From assembly GCA_963846915.1 (NCBI GenBank), contig CAWJXV010000009.1, forward strand, positions 1,178,001 to 1,242,000: DNA of 64,000 bases, read 5' to 3'. The notes under the pieces are model-generated. The model was given only the letters and a program-made list of their open reading frames with translations. It had not been told where the DNA came from and did not search any database. Position 1 is the first letter of the stretch. Every line of letters begins with the position of its first letter. Below are positions 50,858 to 59,047 of this stretch, one piece after another. Source of the DNA: PALSA-612 sp963846915 (lineage in GTDB: Bacteria; Actinomycetota; Thermoleophilia; Gaiellales; Gaiellaceae). The position numbers were made by a program, and so were the translations under genes.

Positions 50858-51558
50858 CCGGCGGGAACGGCAACGGGACGCTCTACGAGCTGAAGGCTGC
50901 GTCGCGAACCTTCCGCCGCGGCAGCGCGACGATCGCCGCGGTCGACTCGATCGACCTGACGATCCCGCCGGGCGGATTCGTCGCGCTCGTCGGCCCGAGC
51001 GGCTCCGGCAAGACGACGCTCTTGCAGCTCCTCGGGGCGCTCGACCGCGCGTCGAGCGGGCAGGTGTTCTTCGACGGCCGCGACCTCGGCGCCCTCCCCG
51101 ACCGGCAGCTCGCCGAGCTCCGCCTCCGCGCGTTCGGCTTCGTCTTCCAGCAGTTCAACCTGATCCCGACGCTGACCGCGCTCGAAAACGTCGAGGCCGG
51201 GCTGGCGCCGATGGGCTACGGCCGCGAGGAGCTGGAGCAGCGCTCGTCGGCCCTGCTCGAGGAGGTGGGCCTCGGCGAGCGCGCCGAACACCTGCCGAGT
51301 CAGCTCTCGGGCGGTGAGCAGCAGCGGGTCGCGATCGCGCGGGCGCTCGCCAAGGAGCCGCGTGTGATCCTTGCCGACGAGCCGACCGGGAACCTGGACT
51401 CGCAGACCGGCAACGACATCGTCGAGCTGCTCGCAGGGCTGGCCAGGCGGCACGGGACGACCGTGATCGTCGCGACGCACGACGCCGAGCTCGCAGCCCG
51501 TGCCGCTCCGCGCATTGCGATGCGCGACGGCCGCGTGGTCGAGCCTGCGGTCGCCTGA
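50854..51558 (+). CDS. ABC transporter ATP-binding protein, MacB/LolD type
   Basis: A 234-residue ATPase: Walker A GPSGSGKT (47-54), Q-loop FGFVFQQFNLIP, signature LSGGEQQR, Walker B VILADEPTGNLDS and the H-loop VATHD. NLD after DEPTG is typical of the MacB/LolD/FtsE group that pairs with FtsX-type permeases. ATG 50854 overlaps the permease stop. Confidence 0.94.
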   Translation: MTGGNGNGTLYELKAASRTFRRGSATIAAVDSIDLTIPPGGFVALVGPSGSGKTTLLQLLGALDRASSGQVFFDGRDLGALPDRQLAELRLRAFGFVFQQFNLIPTLTALENVEAGLAPMGYGREELEQRSSALLEEVGLGERAEHLPSQLSGGEQQRVAIARALAKEPRVILADEPTGNLDSQTGNDIVELLAGLARRHGTTVIVATHDAELAARAAPRIAMRDGRVVEPAVA

Positions 51559-51565
51559 CGCCCGG

Positions 51566-51940
51566 CTACTCGTCAGCCGCGAACAGCGGCCGGACGAACT
51601 CGTCGAACGCCTCGCGGTCGCAGCTGGCAACGACGGAAGGTGTCAGCGCCCGGATCGAGGCCGTCCGCGGGATGTCCATCGTGAGCGCGACCTCGCCGAA
51701 GTAGTCGCCCGGGCGTAGCACTCGCCGCGCGCCCATGCTCTGCTGGCTGACGACGAGCATCCCCGAGAGCACGACGTAGAACCGCTCGCCCGGTTCGCCC
51801 TCGACCACGGGTGCCTGGCCGGACGCGACGTCCTCGCGCCGCATCCGCCCGGCGAGCTTCATCAGCACCTCGCCCGGCAGCTCGGCGAGGAGCGAGCAGC
51901 GGTTCAGCTCGTGCTGGGTGGCGGGGATGTCCCTGGGCAC
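51566..51940 (-). CDS. Cyclic nucleotide-binding domain protein
   Basis: A 124-residue protein consisting of one cNMP-binding (CRP-type) domain: LNRCSLLAELPGEVLMKLAG, the phosphate-binding cassette region PGDYFGEVALTMDIPRTASI with Gly-Glu and Arg-Thr-Ala, and a C-terminal helix. There is no DNA-binding helix-turn-helix, so it is not a full transcription factor. GTG 51940. It is divergent from the Nudix gene with 18 bases between starts. Confidence 0.82.
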   Translation of the reverse strand: MPRDIPATQHELNRCSLLAELPGEVLMKLAGRMRREDVASGQAPVVEGEPGERFYVVLSGMLVVSQQSMGARRVLRPGDYFGEVALTMDIPRTASIRALTPSVVASCDREAFDEFVRPLFAADE

Positions 51941-51958
51941 GCGTTCTATTGTGCCCTC

Positions 51959-52474
51959 GTGGGCCGAGTGGACGACTGGAGGTACTGCCCGCGCTGCACT
52001 GCCGAGCTCGAGCGCGGCTTCGAACGGGTCGAATGCCCGGCGTGCGGCTTCGTCTCGCACTCCAACTCCGAGCCGACCGCCTGCGCGCTCGTCGCCGACG
52101 CCGAGGGCCGGCTGCTGCTCGTCAGGCGCGCCCACGACCCCTACGGCGGCACCTGGGACCTGCCCGGCGGCTTCCTCGAGGAGGCCGAGCATCCGCTGGA
52201 CGCGCTGCGCCGGGAGCTCCTCGAGGAGACCGGGCTCGAGGTCGACCCCCTCGACTTCGTCGGCGCCTGGATCGACCGCTACGGCGACGGACCCGACGCC
52301 CCGACGACGCTGAACCTCTACTGGACGGCCCGGGTCACGGGGGGCGAGCCCGTCGCCGGCGACGACGCCGCCGAGCTCCGCTGGTTTCCGCGCGACGCCC
52401 TCCCGCCGGACGGCGAGATCGGGTTTCCGAACGTGCGCGAGGTGCTGCGCGCCTGGAGGCGGGAGGCGGGCTAG
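51959..52474 (+). CDS. Nudix hydrolase with N-terminal zinc ribbon
   Basis: A 171-residue protein. A four-Cys zinc ribbon (YCPRC ... CPACGF) lies at about residues 9-32, followed by the Nudix box GGFLEEAEHPLDALRRELLE with ETGLEV completing GX5EX7REUXEEXGU. The ribbon plus Nudix order resembles the NADH pyrophosphatase (NudC) group and related small proteins, but the NudC-specific motif was not identified. A TATTGT hexamer is six bases before GTG 51959. Its stop overlaps that of the thioredoxin gene. Confidence 0.87.
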   Translation: MGRVDDWRYCPRCTAELERGFERVECPACGFVSHSNSEPTACALVADAEGRLLLVRRAHDPYGGTWDLPGGFLEEAEHPLDALRRELLEETGLEVDPLDFVGAWIDRYGDGPDAPTTLNLYWTARVTGGEPVAGDDAAELRWFPRDALPPDGEIGFPNVREVLRAWRREAG

Positions 52475-52794
52475 ACGGCGACTGCGAGGCCGAGCGCCCG
52501 CTCGATCGCGCCTTTCGGCTGGGCGCCGATGACGGCCGCGGAGGGCTCGCCGTCGCGGAAGAGGATCACGGTCGGGATCGACATCACCCCGTAGCGAGAG
52601 GCCAGCTCCTGCTCCTCGTCGATGTTCACCTTGACGAGCCTGAGCTCTTCGCCGCGCTCCTCGACGATCTTGTTCAGCACGGGCTCGACGGCGTGGCACG
52701 GCCCGCACCATTCCGCCCAGAAGTCGACGAGCACGGGCGTCTCGCTCTGGATCACCTCTGCGTCGAACGTGTCCTGTGTAACTGAGTCTGCCAT
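52471..52794 (-). CDS. trxA: Thioredoxin
   Basis: A 107-residue thioredoxin with the active site WCGPC (Cys30, Cys33), VLVDFWAEWC, the conserved Asp26-equivalent, the cis-Pro segment SIPTVILF and the C-terminal helix. GAAAGGA acts as ribosome-binding site before ATG 52794. It could supply reducing power to the peroxiredoxin encoded 8 kb away. It is divergent from ileS and convergent with the Nudix gene. Confidence 0.95.
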   Translation of the reverse strand: MADSVTQDTFDAEVIQSETPVLVDFWAEWCGPCHAVEPVLNKIVEERGEELRLVKVNIDEEQELASRYGVMSIPTVILFRDGEPSAAVIGAQPKGAIERALGLAVAV

Positions 52795-52870
52795 GAGTTC
52801 CTTTCGGTTTCCGGTGCTACACGAAGGTAAACGGCCGGCCGGGCGTCGCTGTTCCCGCTCGCTGCCCGCC

Positions 52871-52876
52871 TAGAAT
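52871..52876 (+). promoter_or_regulatory. -10 box of ileS
   Basis: TAGAAT ends six bases before ATG 52883. The GGAGG immediately before the ATG is too close to act as a normal ribosome-binding site, so a leaderless transcript is likely. Confidence 0.5.
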
Positions 52877-52882
52877 CGGAGG

Positions 52883-55800
52883 ATGTTCACGCCGCTCCCG
52901 GAGAAGCCGGACCACCCCGCACTCGAGCTCGAGATCCTCGACCTCTGGGAGCGCGAGGGCACCTTCGCCAGGCTGCGTGGGCAGATCCGCGGCGGCGAGA
53001 AGTGGAGCTTTGTCGACGGCCCGGTGACGGCGAACAAGAAGCTGCCGGTCCATACGGCCTGGGGTCGGACGCTCAAGGACGTCTTCCAGCGCTACAAGGC
53101 GCTGCGCGGCTTCGACCAGCGCTTCCAGAACGGCTTCGACTGCCAGGGCCTCTGGATCGAGGTCGGGGTCGAGAAGTCGCTCGGCCTCAACTCGAAGCGC
53201 GAGATCGAGGAGTACGGACTCGACCGCTTCACGCGCGAGTGCACGGCTGTCGTCGAGCACTACATCGGTGAGCTGACGCGCGGCTCGATCCGGCTCGGCC
53301 AGTGGATGGACTGGGGCAACGACTACGCGACGTTCTCGGACACGAACATCGAGTACATCTGGCGGTTCCTGAAGCTCGTCCACGAGCGGGGCTGGCTGTA
53401 CCTCGGCCACCGCTCGACCGACTGGTGCCCACGCTGTGGCACGTCGCTCTCCCAGCACGAGCTCTCGCAGTCCGGCGTCTACCAGGAGCGCGCCGACCCT
53501 TCGCTCTACGTCCGCCTGCCCCTCGTCGAGCGCCGCGGCGAGTCCATCGTCGTCTGGACTACGACGCCCTGGACGCTGCCCGCGAACGTTGCCGCCGCTG
53601 TGCGGCCCGGGGCCGAGTACGGGCTGACCGACGAGGGGAACTGGGTCGCGGTCGAGCGCTATCCGGACGAGCGGTTCACGGACAGGCTGCGCGGCGAGGA
53701 GCTCGTCGGCCTCCACTACCAGGGGCCGTTCGACACGCTCGAGCCCGGCAAGGCCGTCGAGCACCGTGTCATCCCGTGGGAGGACGTGACGCTCGACCAG
53801 GGCACCGGCATCGTCCACATCGCCCCCGGCTGCGGCGGCGAGGACTTCGAGCTCTCGAAGGTGGAGAACCTGCCGGTCCTCACCCCCGTGGACGAGGCGG
53901 GCCGCTTCTACGACGCCTACGGCTGGCTGCACGGCCTGTCGACCGCCGAGGCCGCCGACCAGATCGTCGGCGACCTGAAGGAGCGGGGCCTGCTCGTCGA
54001 GGCCGGTCTCTACGAGCACGCCTATCCGCATTGCTGGCGCTGCGACACGCCGCTCATCTTCCGCATCGCCGACGACTGGCTGATCGCCGTCGACGAGGTG
54101 CGCCCGCAGCTGCTCGCGGCCAACGCCACCGTCGAATGGACGCCGGCCTACTTCGGCAAGCGCATGGACGACTGGCTCCGCAACATGGGCGACTGGAACA
54201 TCTCGCGCCGACGCTATTTCGGGCTGCCGCTGCCGATCTACCCGTGCGCGTGCGGCCACGTGGACGTGATCGGGTCGCGCGCGGAACTGAAGGAGCGCGC
54301 CGTGCGTGGGCTCGACCAGCTCGAAGAGCTCCATCGCCCGTGGATCGACGAGGTCGTGATCACGTGCAGCGAGTGCGGGGAGGAGGTGAGCCGCATCCCG
54401 GAGGTCGGCGACGTCTGGCTCGACGCAGGCATCGTCCCGTTCTCGACGCTCGGCTGGCAGAACCCGGAGTGGATCGAGCACGGCTACGCGACGGGCGCCT
54501 CGGCACGCGTGTCGAGGGCCGACCTGCCGGACAACGCCTACTGGGAGGAGTGGTTCCCGGCCGACTGGGTCTCGGAGATGCGCGAGCAGATCCGGCTCTG
54601 GTTCTACTCACAGCTCTTCATGTCGGTCGCGCTCGTCGGCGTCTCGCCGTTCAAGGCCGTGCTCGGCTACGAGAAGATGCTCGACGAGCACGGGCGCGAG
54701 ATGCACGGCTCGTGGGGGAACATGATCGACGCCGAGGAGGCGTTCGACCGGATGGGCGCCGACGTGATGCGCTGGCAGTACTGCCAGCAGCCGCCCGACC
54801 GCAACCTGCTCTTCGGCTACGGGCCGGCGCACGAGATCAAGCGACGGCTGCTCACGTTCTGGAACTCGGTCAGGTTCCTCGTCGACTCGGCGAACACGGA
54901 GGGCTTCTCCCCGCGCTACGGAGAATCGCCTCGCGCGGAGCGGCCGCTCGACCGCTGGCTCGTCGCGCGCACCGCGCAGCTGGTCGCCGACGCGACGCAG
55001 GCTTACGAGGACTTCCTCACCCACCGGGTCGTGGACGCGTTCGAGGCCTACGTCGTCGATCTGTCGACCTGGTACATCCGGCGGTCACGTCGGCGGTTCT
55101 ACTCCTACGACGAGGCGGCGTTCTCGACGCTCTGGGCCTCGGTGGTCACGTCGCTGCGCGTGATCGCGCCGGTGGCGCCGTTCCTGGCCGAGCACCTGTG
55201 GCAAAACCTCGTTCGCGGCGCCTCCGAGGGTGCGCCGGAGTCGGTCTTCCTCGCCGGCTGGCCCGAGCCGGACGAGCCGGACGAGGCCGTGCTGACGGAG
55301 GTCGCGGAGGTGCGCCGAATCGTCGAGCTCGGCCACCAGGCGCGCGGCGAGGCGGGCATCGCGCTGCGCCAGCCGCTGCCGCTCATGTATGTGCGCGGTT
55401 CGACGCTCGCCCGCACGCACGTCGACGAGCTCACGGGCGAGCTGAACGTCAAGGAAGTGCTCTTCGACGAGGGCCCTGTGGCGAGCGTGCAGCTCAAGCC
55501 CAACCTTCCGGTGCTCGGCCCGAGGCTCGGCGCGAAGCTGCGCGACGTGAAGGCGGCACTCGACTCCGGCGACTACGAGGAGCTCGGCGACGGGCGCGTA
55601 CGCGCCGCGGGCGAGGAGCTCGGGCCCGACGACGTGCTCCGCGGGGAGCGGCTCTCCGTCGACGGATTCGTGATGGCCGCCGACGACGTCGTCTCGGTCG
55701 CGCTCTCGACCGAGCTCGACGATGCCCTGCGGCTCGAGAAGCGCGTCCGCGACCTGATCCGCGAGATCAACCGCCGCCGCAAGGAACAGGGCTTCGAGCT

Positions 55801-55939
55801 CACGGACCGCATCGTCGTCACGCTCGCATCCTCGGACGCCGACCTCGCCGACCTGCACGCCGACTGGATCAAGCAGGAGACGCTGGCGGTGGAGCTCCGC
55901 ATCGACGGCGGCACGCTCGAGATCGAGAAAGTCGCCTGA
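52883..55939 (+). CDS. ileS: Isoleucyl-tRNA synthetase with altered signature motifs
   Basis: A 1018-residue class I synthetase charging tRNA-Ile. The overall layout is IleRS-like: Rossmann fold, an editing (CP1) domain with TTPWTLPANVA and the GTGIVHIAPG block, the MRWQYCQQPPDRNLLFGYGP stretch after the KMSKS region, an anticodon-binding domain and a long C-terminal extension. The HIGH motif position reads HTAWG (in KLPVHTAWGRTLKD) and the KMSKS position reads EMHGS (in REMHGSWGN). Both catalytic signatures are therefore changed, although the segments around them align well. This may be a divergent IleRS class; a second canonical ileS elsewhere cannot be excluded. Start ATG 52883. Confidence 0.88.
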   Translation: MFTPLPEKPDHPALELEILDLWEREGTFARLRGQIRGGEKWSFVDGPVTANKKLPVHTAWGRTLKDVFQRYKALRGFDQRFQNGFDCQGLWIEVGVEKSLGLNSKREIEEYGLDRFTRECTAVVEHYIGELTRGSIRLGQWMDWGNDYATFSDTNIEYIWRFLKLVHERGWLYLGHRSTDWCPRCGTSLSQHELSQSGVYQERADPSLYVRLPLVERRGESIVVWTTTPWTLPANVAAAVRPGAEYGLTDEGNWVAVERYPDERFTDRLRGEELVGLHYQGPFDTLEPGKAVEHRVIPWEDVTLDQGTGIVHIAPGCGGEDFELSKVENLPVLTPVDEAGRFYDAYGWLHGLSTAEAADQIVGDLKERGLLVEAGLYEHAYPHCWRCDTPLIFRIADDWLIAVDEVRPQLLAANATVEWTPAYFGKRMDDWLRNMGDWNISRRRYFGLPLPIYPCACGHVDVIGSRAELKERAVRGLDQLEELHRPWIDEVVITCSECGEEVSRIPEVGDVWLDAGIVPFSTLGWQNPEWIEHGYATGASARVSRADLPDNAYWEEWFPADWVSEMREQIRLWFYSQLFMSVALVGVSPFKAVLGYEKMLDEHGREMHGSWGNMIDAEEAFDRMGADVMRWQYCQQPPDRNLLFGYGPAHEIKRRLLTFWNSVRFLVDSANTEGFSPRYGESPRAERPLDRWLVARTAQLVADATQAYEDFLTHRVVDAFEAYVVDLSTWYIRRSRRRFYSYDEAAFSTLWASVVTSLRVIAPVAPFLAEHLWQNLVRGASEGAPESVFLAGWPEPDEPDEAVLTEVAEVRRIVELGHQARGEAGIALRQPLPLMYVRGSTLARTHVDELTGELNVKEVLFDEGPVASVQLKPNLPVLGPRLGAKLRDVKAALDSGDYEELGDGRVRAAGEELGPDDVLRGERLSVDGFVMAADDVVSVALSTELDDALRLEKRVRDLIREINRRRKEQGFELTDRIVVTLASSDADLADLHADWIKQETLAVELRIDGGTLEIEKVA

Positions 55940-57051
55940 ACGGGCTCAGCGACCTCTTTCTGCTCGACCCGGAGGTCGTGTTCCTCAACCATGGTTCGTT
56001 CGGTGCCTGTCCCCGGCCGGTGTTCGACGAGTACCAGCGGTGGCAGCGAGAGCTCGAACGCCAGCCCGTCGAGTTCCTGGCGCGCCGGCTGGACGGGCTG
56101 ATCGAGGAGGCGAAAGCACGGCTTGCCGCGAAGATCGGCGCGCGTCCGGACGATCTCGCCTTCGTTACGAACGCGACTTCGGGAATGAACGTGGTCGCGC
56201 GCTCGCTGCCGCTCGGTCCGGGCGACGAGGTGCTGGTCTCGAACCACGAGTACGGCGCCGTCGACCTGCTCTGGCAGCACGTCTGCGCGCGCTCCCGCGC
56301 GACGCTCGTCCGCGCCGGCGTCCGTGCCGGCCCTGGGCTCGTGGGCGAGCTGTGGAGCGCGGTCACTCCGCGCACGCGCGTGATCTCCGTCAGCCACCTC
56401 ACCTCGGCCACGGCGATCGTCTTCCCGGTCGAGGAGATCTGCCGCCGCGCTCACGCCCAGGACATCCTCGTCGCCGTCGACGGCGCACACGCGCCGGGCC
56501 AGCTCGACCTCGACGTCGATGCCGTCGGCGCGGACTTCTACGCGGGCAACTGTCACAAGTGGCTCTGTGCGCCGAAGGGTGCCGGCTTCCTCCACGTTCG
56601 GCCCGAGCACCAGGACGCGATGGTGCCGCCCGTGGTCAGCTGGGGCTCGAAGCCAGGCGCGGGCTTCGCGGAGCGCTTCCGCTGGCCGGGTACGCACGAT
56701 CCCGCGGCGTTCCTCGCCGTGCCGGCCGCGATCGACTTCCTCGCCGAGCACGGCTGGGATGACGTGCGCCGCCGTTGCCACGTCCTCGCCGAGACGGGTC
56801 GTCTTCGGCTCGCCGAGCTGACCGGCCTCGAGCCGGTCGCCCCGCACGAGGGCTGGCTCGGGCAGATGGTCACCGCCGAGCTTCCGGAGCTCGACCACGA
56901 GGAGCTCAAGCGCCGCCTCTACGACGAGCACCGGCTCGAGATCCCCCTCCATCGCTTCGACGGGAGGCCGATCATCCGCGCCTCGTTCCAGGGCTACAAC
57001 GACGAGTCGGATCTCGACGTGCTGCTCGAGGCGTTGCGCGGGCTGCTCTAG
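55936..57051 (+). CDS. Class V aminotransferase, isopenicillin N epimerase-like
   Basis: A 371-residue PLP enzyme: FLNHGSFGACPR at the N-terminus, TNATSGMNVVARSL, the cofactor Asp in VAVDGAHAPGQLDLD, and the PLP lysine in GNCHKWLCAPKGAGFL. This pattern is the isopenicillin N epimerase-like/cysteine desulfurase-like group; the substrate is unknown. The frame has no ATG, GTG or TTG before FLNHGSFG except a GTG four codons earlier, inside the conserved region. CTG 55936, overlapping the ileS stop as CTGA, is the likely start. Confidence 0.85.
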   Translation: MNGLSDLFLLDPEVVFLNHGSFGACPRPVFDEYQRWQRELERQPVEFLARRLDGLIEEAKARLAAKIGARPDDLAFVTNATSGMNVVARSLPLGPGDEVLVSNHEYGAVDLLWQHVCARSRATLVRAGVRAGPGLVGELWSAVTPRTRVISVSHLTSATAIVFPVEEICRRAHAQDILVAVDGAHAPGQLDLDVDAVGADFYAGNCHKWLCAPKGAGFLHVRPEHQDAMVPPVVSWGSKPGAGFAERFRWPGTHDPAAFLAVPAAIDFLAEHGWDDVRRRCHVLAETGRLRLAELTGLEPVAPHEGWLGQMVTAELPELDHEELKRRLYDEHRLEIPLHRFDGRPIIRASFQGYNDESDLDVLLEALRGLL

Positions 57052-57076
57052 CCGGTCCCGCGTTTAGTCTCGCGGC

Positions 57077-57613
57077 GTGGTCGAGCAGTTGAAGTCGGCG
57101 CCCGAAAAGCTGCTCCAGGCACCCGAGCACGCGCTCCGTTTCCTCGTTCCCCGCAGGAGCGCGACCTCCGTGTTCGGCGACGACTGGTTCGGCCAGTTCG
57201 CAGAGCGGCTGGCCCGGCTCTTCGGCACGCCGAAGTACATCTTCGGGCAGACCGTCGTCGTCATCTTCTGGATCGTCTTCAACGCGTACTCGATCCTCGT
57301 CCACTTCGATCCGTACCCGTTCATCCTGCTCAACCTCGCGTTCTCCACCCAGGCCGCCTACGCGGCGCCTCTGATCCTGCTCGCCCAGACACGGCAGGCG
57401 GAGCGGGACAAGGTGCTCGCCGAGGCCGACGCGGAGCACCGTGAGGCGCTGGCCGACGAAGGATTCCAGCGTCAGGAGACGGCGGCGAGGCAGAGCGAGG
57501 TACTGCACACGCTGCTCGAGCAGAACACGCTTCTGACACAGGAGACGAAGAAGCTGGCCGAGCGGATCGACACGCTCACGGCGCAGCTCCACCAGCAGAT
57601 CTGCAAGAGCTAG
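57077..57613 (+). CDS. DUF1003 membrane protein
   Basis: A 178-residue protein of the DUF1003 family: soluble N-terminus, two membrane helices (TVVVIFWIVFNAYSILV and FILLNLAFSTQAAYAAPLIL with the conserved FDPYPF between them), then a C-terminal coiled coil. Function unknown. GTG 57077 with TAGTCT six bases ahead. The stop codon TAG is the first three bases of the adjacent inverted-repeat element, so the C-terminus may have been shaped by an insertion. Confidence 0.85.
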   Translation: MVEQLKSAPEKLLQAPEHALRFLVPRRSATSVFGDDWFGQFAERLARLFGTPKYIFGQTVVVIFWIVFNAYSILVHFDPYPFILLNLAFSTQAAYAAPLILLAQTRQAERDKVLAEADAEHREALADEGFQRQETAARQSEVLHTLLEQNTLLTQETKKLAERIDTLTAQLHQQICKS

Positions 57614-57831
57614 ATGGTTGATGCCACGATCTCGTGGCTCGGCTGCGCGGTCTGGCGTGTCTGGGCCGCTCCCGCTCGGCAGAGCCCGGCGGAGCCGGTC
57701 CCCGCCGAGCGTGCGCTTCACGCCGCCGCGTCGTCACCGATACGCCCGCGTATCGGCAACGCCACGTCGCCGCGCCCCAGAGCAGCCAGCCCACTCCCCG
57801 AGGAGCACGATCTCGTGGCATCAACCATCTA
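57611..57831. mobile_element. Candidate 221-bp MITE with 19-bp terminal inverted repeats
   Basis: TAGATGGTTGATGCCACGA (57611-57629) and its exact reverse complement (57813-57831) bound a GC-rich non-coding segment. Inside each terminal repeat lies a CACGATCTCGTG palindrome, and the centre has a CGATACG-CCCG-CGTATCG hairpin. Read as TA-G...C-TA, the ends look like a TA target duplication around 17-bp repeats, as in IS630/Tc1-type elements. The TAG at each end forms the stop codon of the two convergent flanking genes. No transposase is encoded. Confidence 0.6.
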
Positions 57832-58719
57832 GGCGGCTGCCTCGACCCGGGTCAGGAAGTCGTCGAGCACGTCGAGGTAGTGCTCCGGCTCCTCGGCGAA
57901 TTGCATGTGCGAGCCGTTCTCGAAGACGACCCACTCGGAGCCCGGGATGCCGCGGTGGACGATCTCGGCCTGCTTCGGCGTGCACTCGTCGTGGCGCCCG
58001 GAGGTGACGAGCGTGGGCACGTCGATCTCGCCGAGCCGTCCGGTGATGTCCCAGTGCGTGAGCGTCCCCGTGATCACGAACTCGTTCGGCCCCTGCATGT
58101 GCAGGTAGACGTCCGAGTCCGCTTCCATCTTCTCGAAGGTGCGGGCGACGGCGGGAGGCCACGGGTCGAGGCGGCAGACGTGGCGCTTGTAGAACTCGAG
58201 CATCGCGGTCTGGTACTCGGGCGAGTCGGCCGTTCCCGCGGCCTCGTGCTCGTCGAGCGTCTGCTGCACCGCGTCCGGCAGCTCGGAGCGCAGCCGTCCC
58301 GTCTCCTCGGCCCAGAGCGGGATGCTCGCGGGCGAGGAGCTGATCACGAGGCTGGCAAGGCCGCTCGGCTTTGTCAGCGTGTACTCCATCGCGAGCATGC
58401 CGCCCCACGACGAGCCGAACAGATGCGTGCGCTCGAGCCCGAGCGCCTGGCGGACGACGCCGACCTCCTCGACGAACGTCTCGATGTTCCACAGCGACTC
58501 GTCGCTGCGGCTCGAGTTCCCGCAGCCCACCTGGTCGTAGAAGATCGCGCGTCGGCCGGTCCCGGCCACTGCCTCGAGCGACTCGAGGTAGTCGTGCGGC
58601 GCGCCCGGGCCGCCGTGCAGCAGGAGCAGCGGCAGCTTGCCAGGCTCCTCGCCGTCTCCGACGACGCGGTACCAGGTCTCGAGGCCCTTGAACGGGATCG
58701 TGCCCTCGGTCGCGCTCAC
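57829..58719 (-). CDS. Alpha/beta hydrolase, proline iminopeptidase-like
   Basis: A 296-residue hydrolase with the oxyanion motif LLLLHGGPG, YDQVGCGNS, the nucleophile elbow GSSWGG, the acid in SGRHDE and the His in ENGSHMQF. This matches the prolyl aminopeptidase (S33) group; members also hydrolyse other small amides and esters. GTG 58719 has TAGAAC six bases upstream on the minus strand. The stop codon is the outer end of the 221-bp inverted-repeat element. Confidence 0.9.
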   Translation of the reverse strand: MSATEGTIPFKGLETWYRVVGDGEEPGKLPLLLLHGGPGAPHDYLESLEAVAGTGRRAIFYDQVGCGNSSRSDESLWNIETFVEEVGVVRQALGLERTHLFGSSWGGMLAMEYTLTKPSGLASLVISSSPASIPLWAEETGRLRSELPDAVQQTLDEHEAAGTADSPEYQTAMLEFYKRHVCRLDPWPPAVARTFEKMEADSDVYLHMQGPNEFVITGTLTHWDITGRLGEIDVPTLVTSGRHDECTPKQAEIVHRGIPGSEWVVFENGSHMQFAEEPEHYLDVLDDFLTRVEAAA

Positions 58720-58765
58720 GGGCGTGTTCTAACGCATCGGACAGGCTCCGGCGGAAGGCGGCGCC

Positions 58766-58999
58766 GTGCCGCTCGTGGCGTGTCGGCAGTGTGGTGAGTC
58801 GCTCGACGAAGCGTTCCGCTTCTGCCCCTGGTGCGCGGCGCCGCTTCGCACCAGGCTGGTCGAGTTCTTCCGCGCCCACCCGCCGGCTGCTCGCCGCACG
58901 ACTGCGTTAGACCGTTCACACGGGACCTGGCTCCTCCCAAAATCCGTGTCAGACAGCGAGTTCTGCGGAGCCCGGTCTGAGCAGGGAGTTCGTCCATGA
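58766..58999 (+). CDS. Small zinc-ribbon protein, probably truncated by a repeat
   Basis: A 77-residue protein with a four-Cys zinc ribbon (CRQCG ... FCPWCAAP) and the following LRTRLVEFFRAHP. The last 27 residues (from SHGTWLLPKS) are encoded by DNA containing the GTGTCAGACAG repeat and differ in character, so the C-terminus is probably replaced. GTG 58766 has no clear ribosome-binding site. Function unknown. Confidence 0.6.
   Translation: MPLVACRQCGESLDEAFRFCPWCAAPLRTRLVEFFRAHPPAARRTTALDRSHGTWLLPKSVSDSEFCGARSEQGVRP
58946..58956. repeat. GTGTC-W-GACAC-like palindrome, site C
   Basis: GTGTCAGACAG matches the motif at sites A and B with one change in the last base. It lies inside the 3' part of the zinc-ribbon frame, in a stretch of about 140 bases without other recognisable coding. 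Confidence 0.45.
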
Positions 59000-59047
59000 A
59001 CAGGTCTGCAGTGGACAGAAGCAGGACGTGGCCGCAAGCGTCAGGGC

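Noticed and set aside
57614..57832. 72-codon frame inside the inverted-repeat element
   Set aside because: No ribosome-binding site, biased composition, and it spans both terminal repeats.
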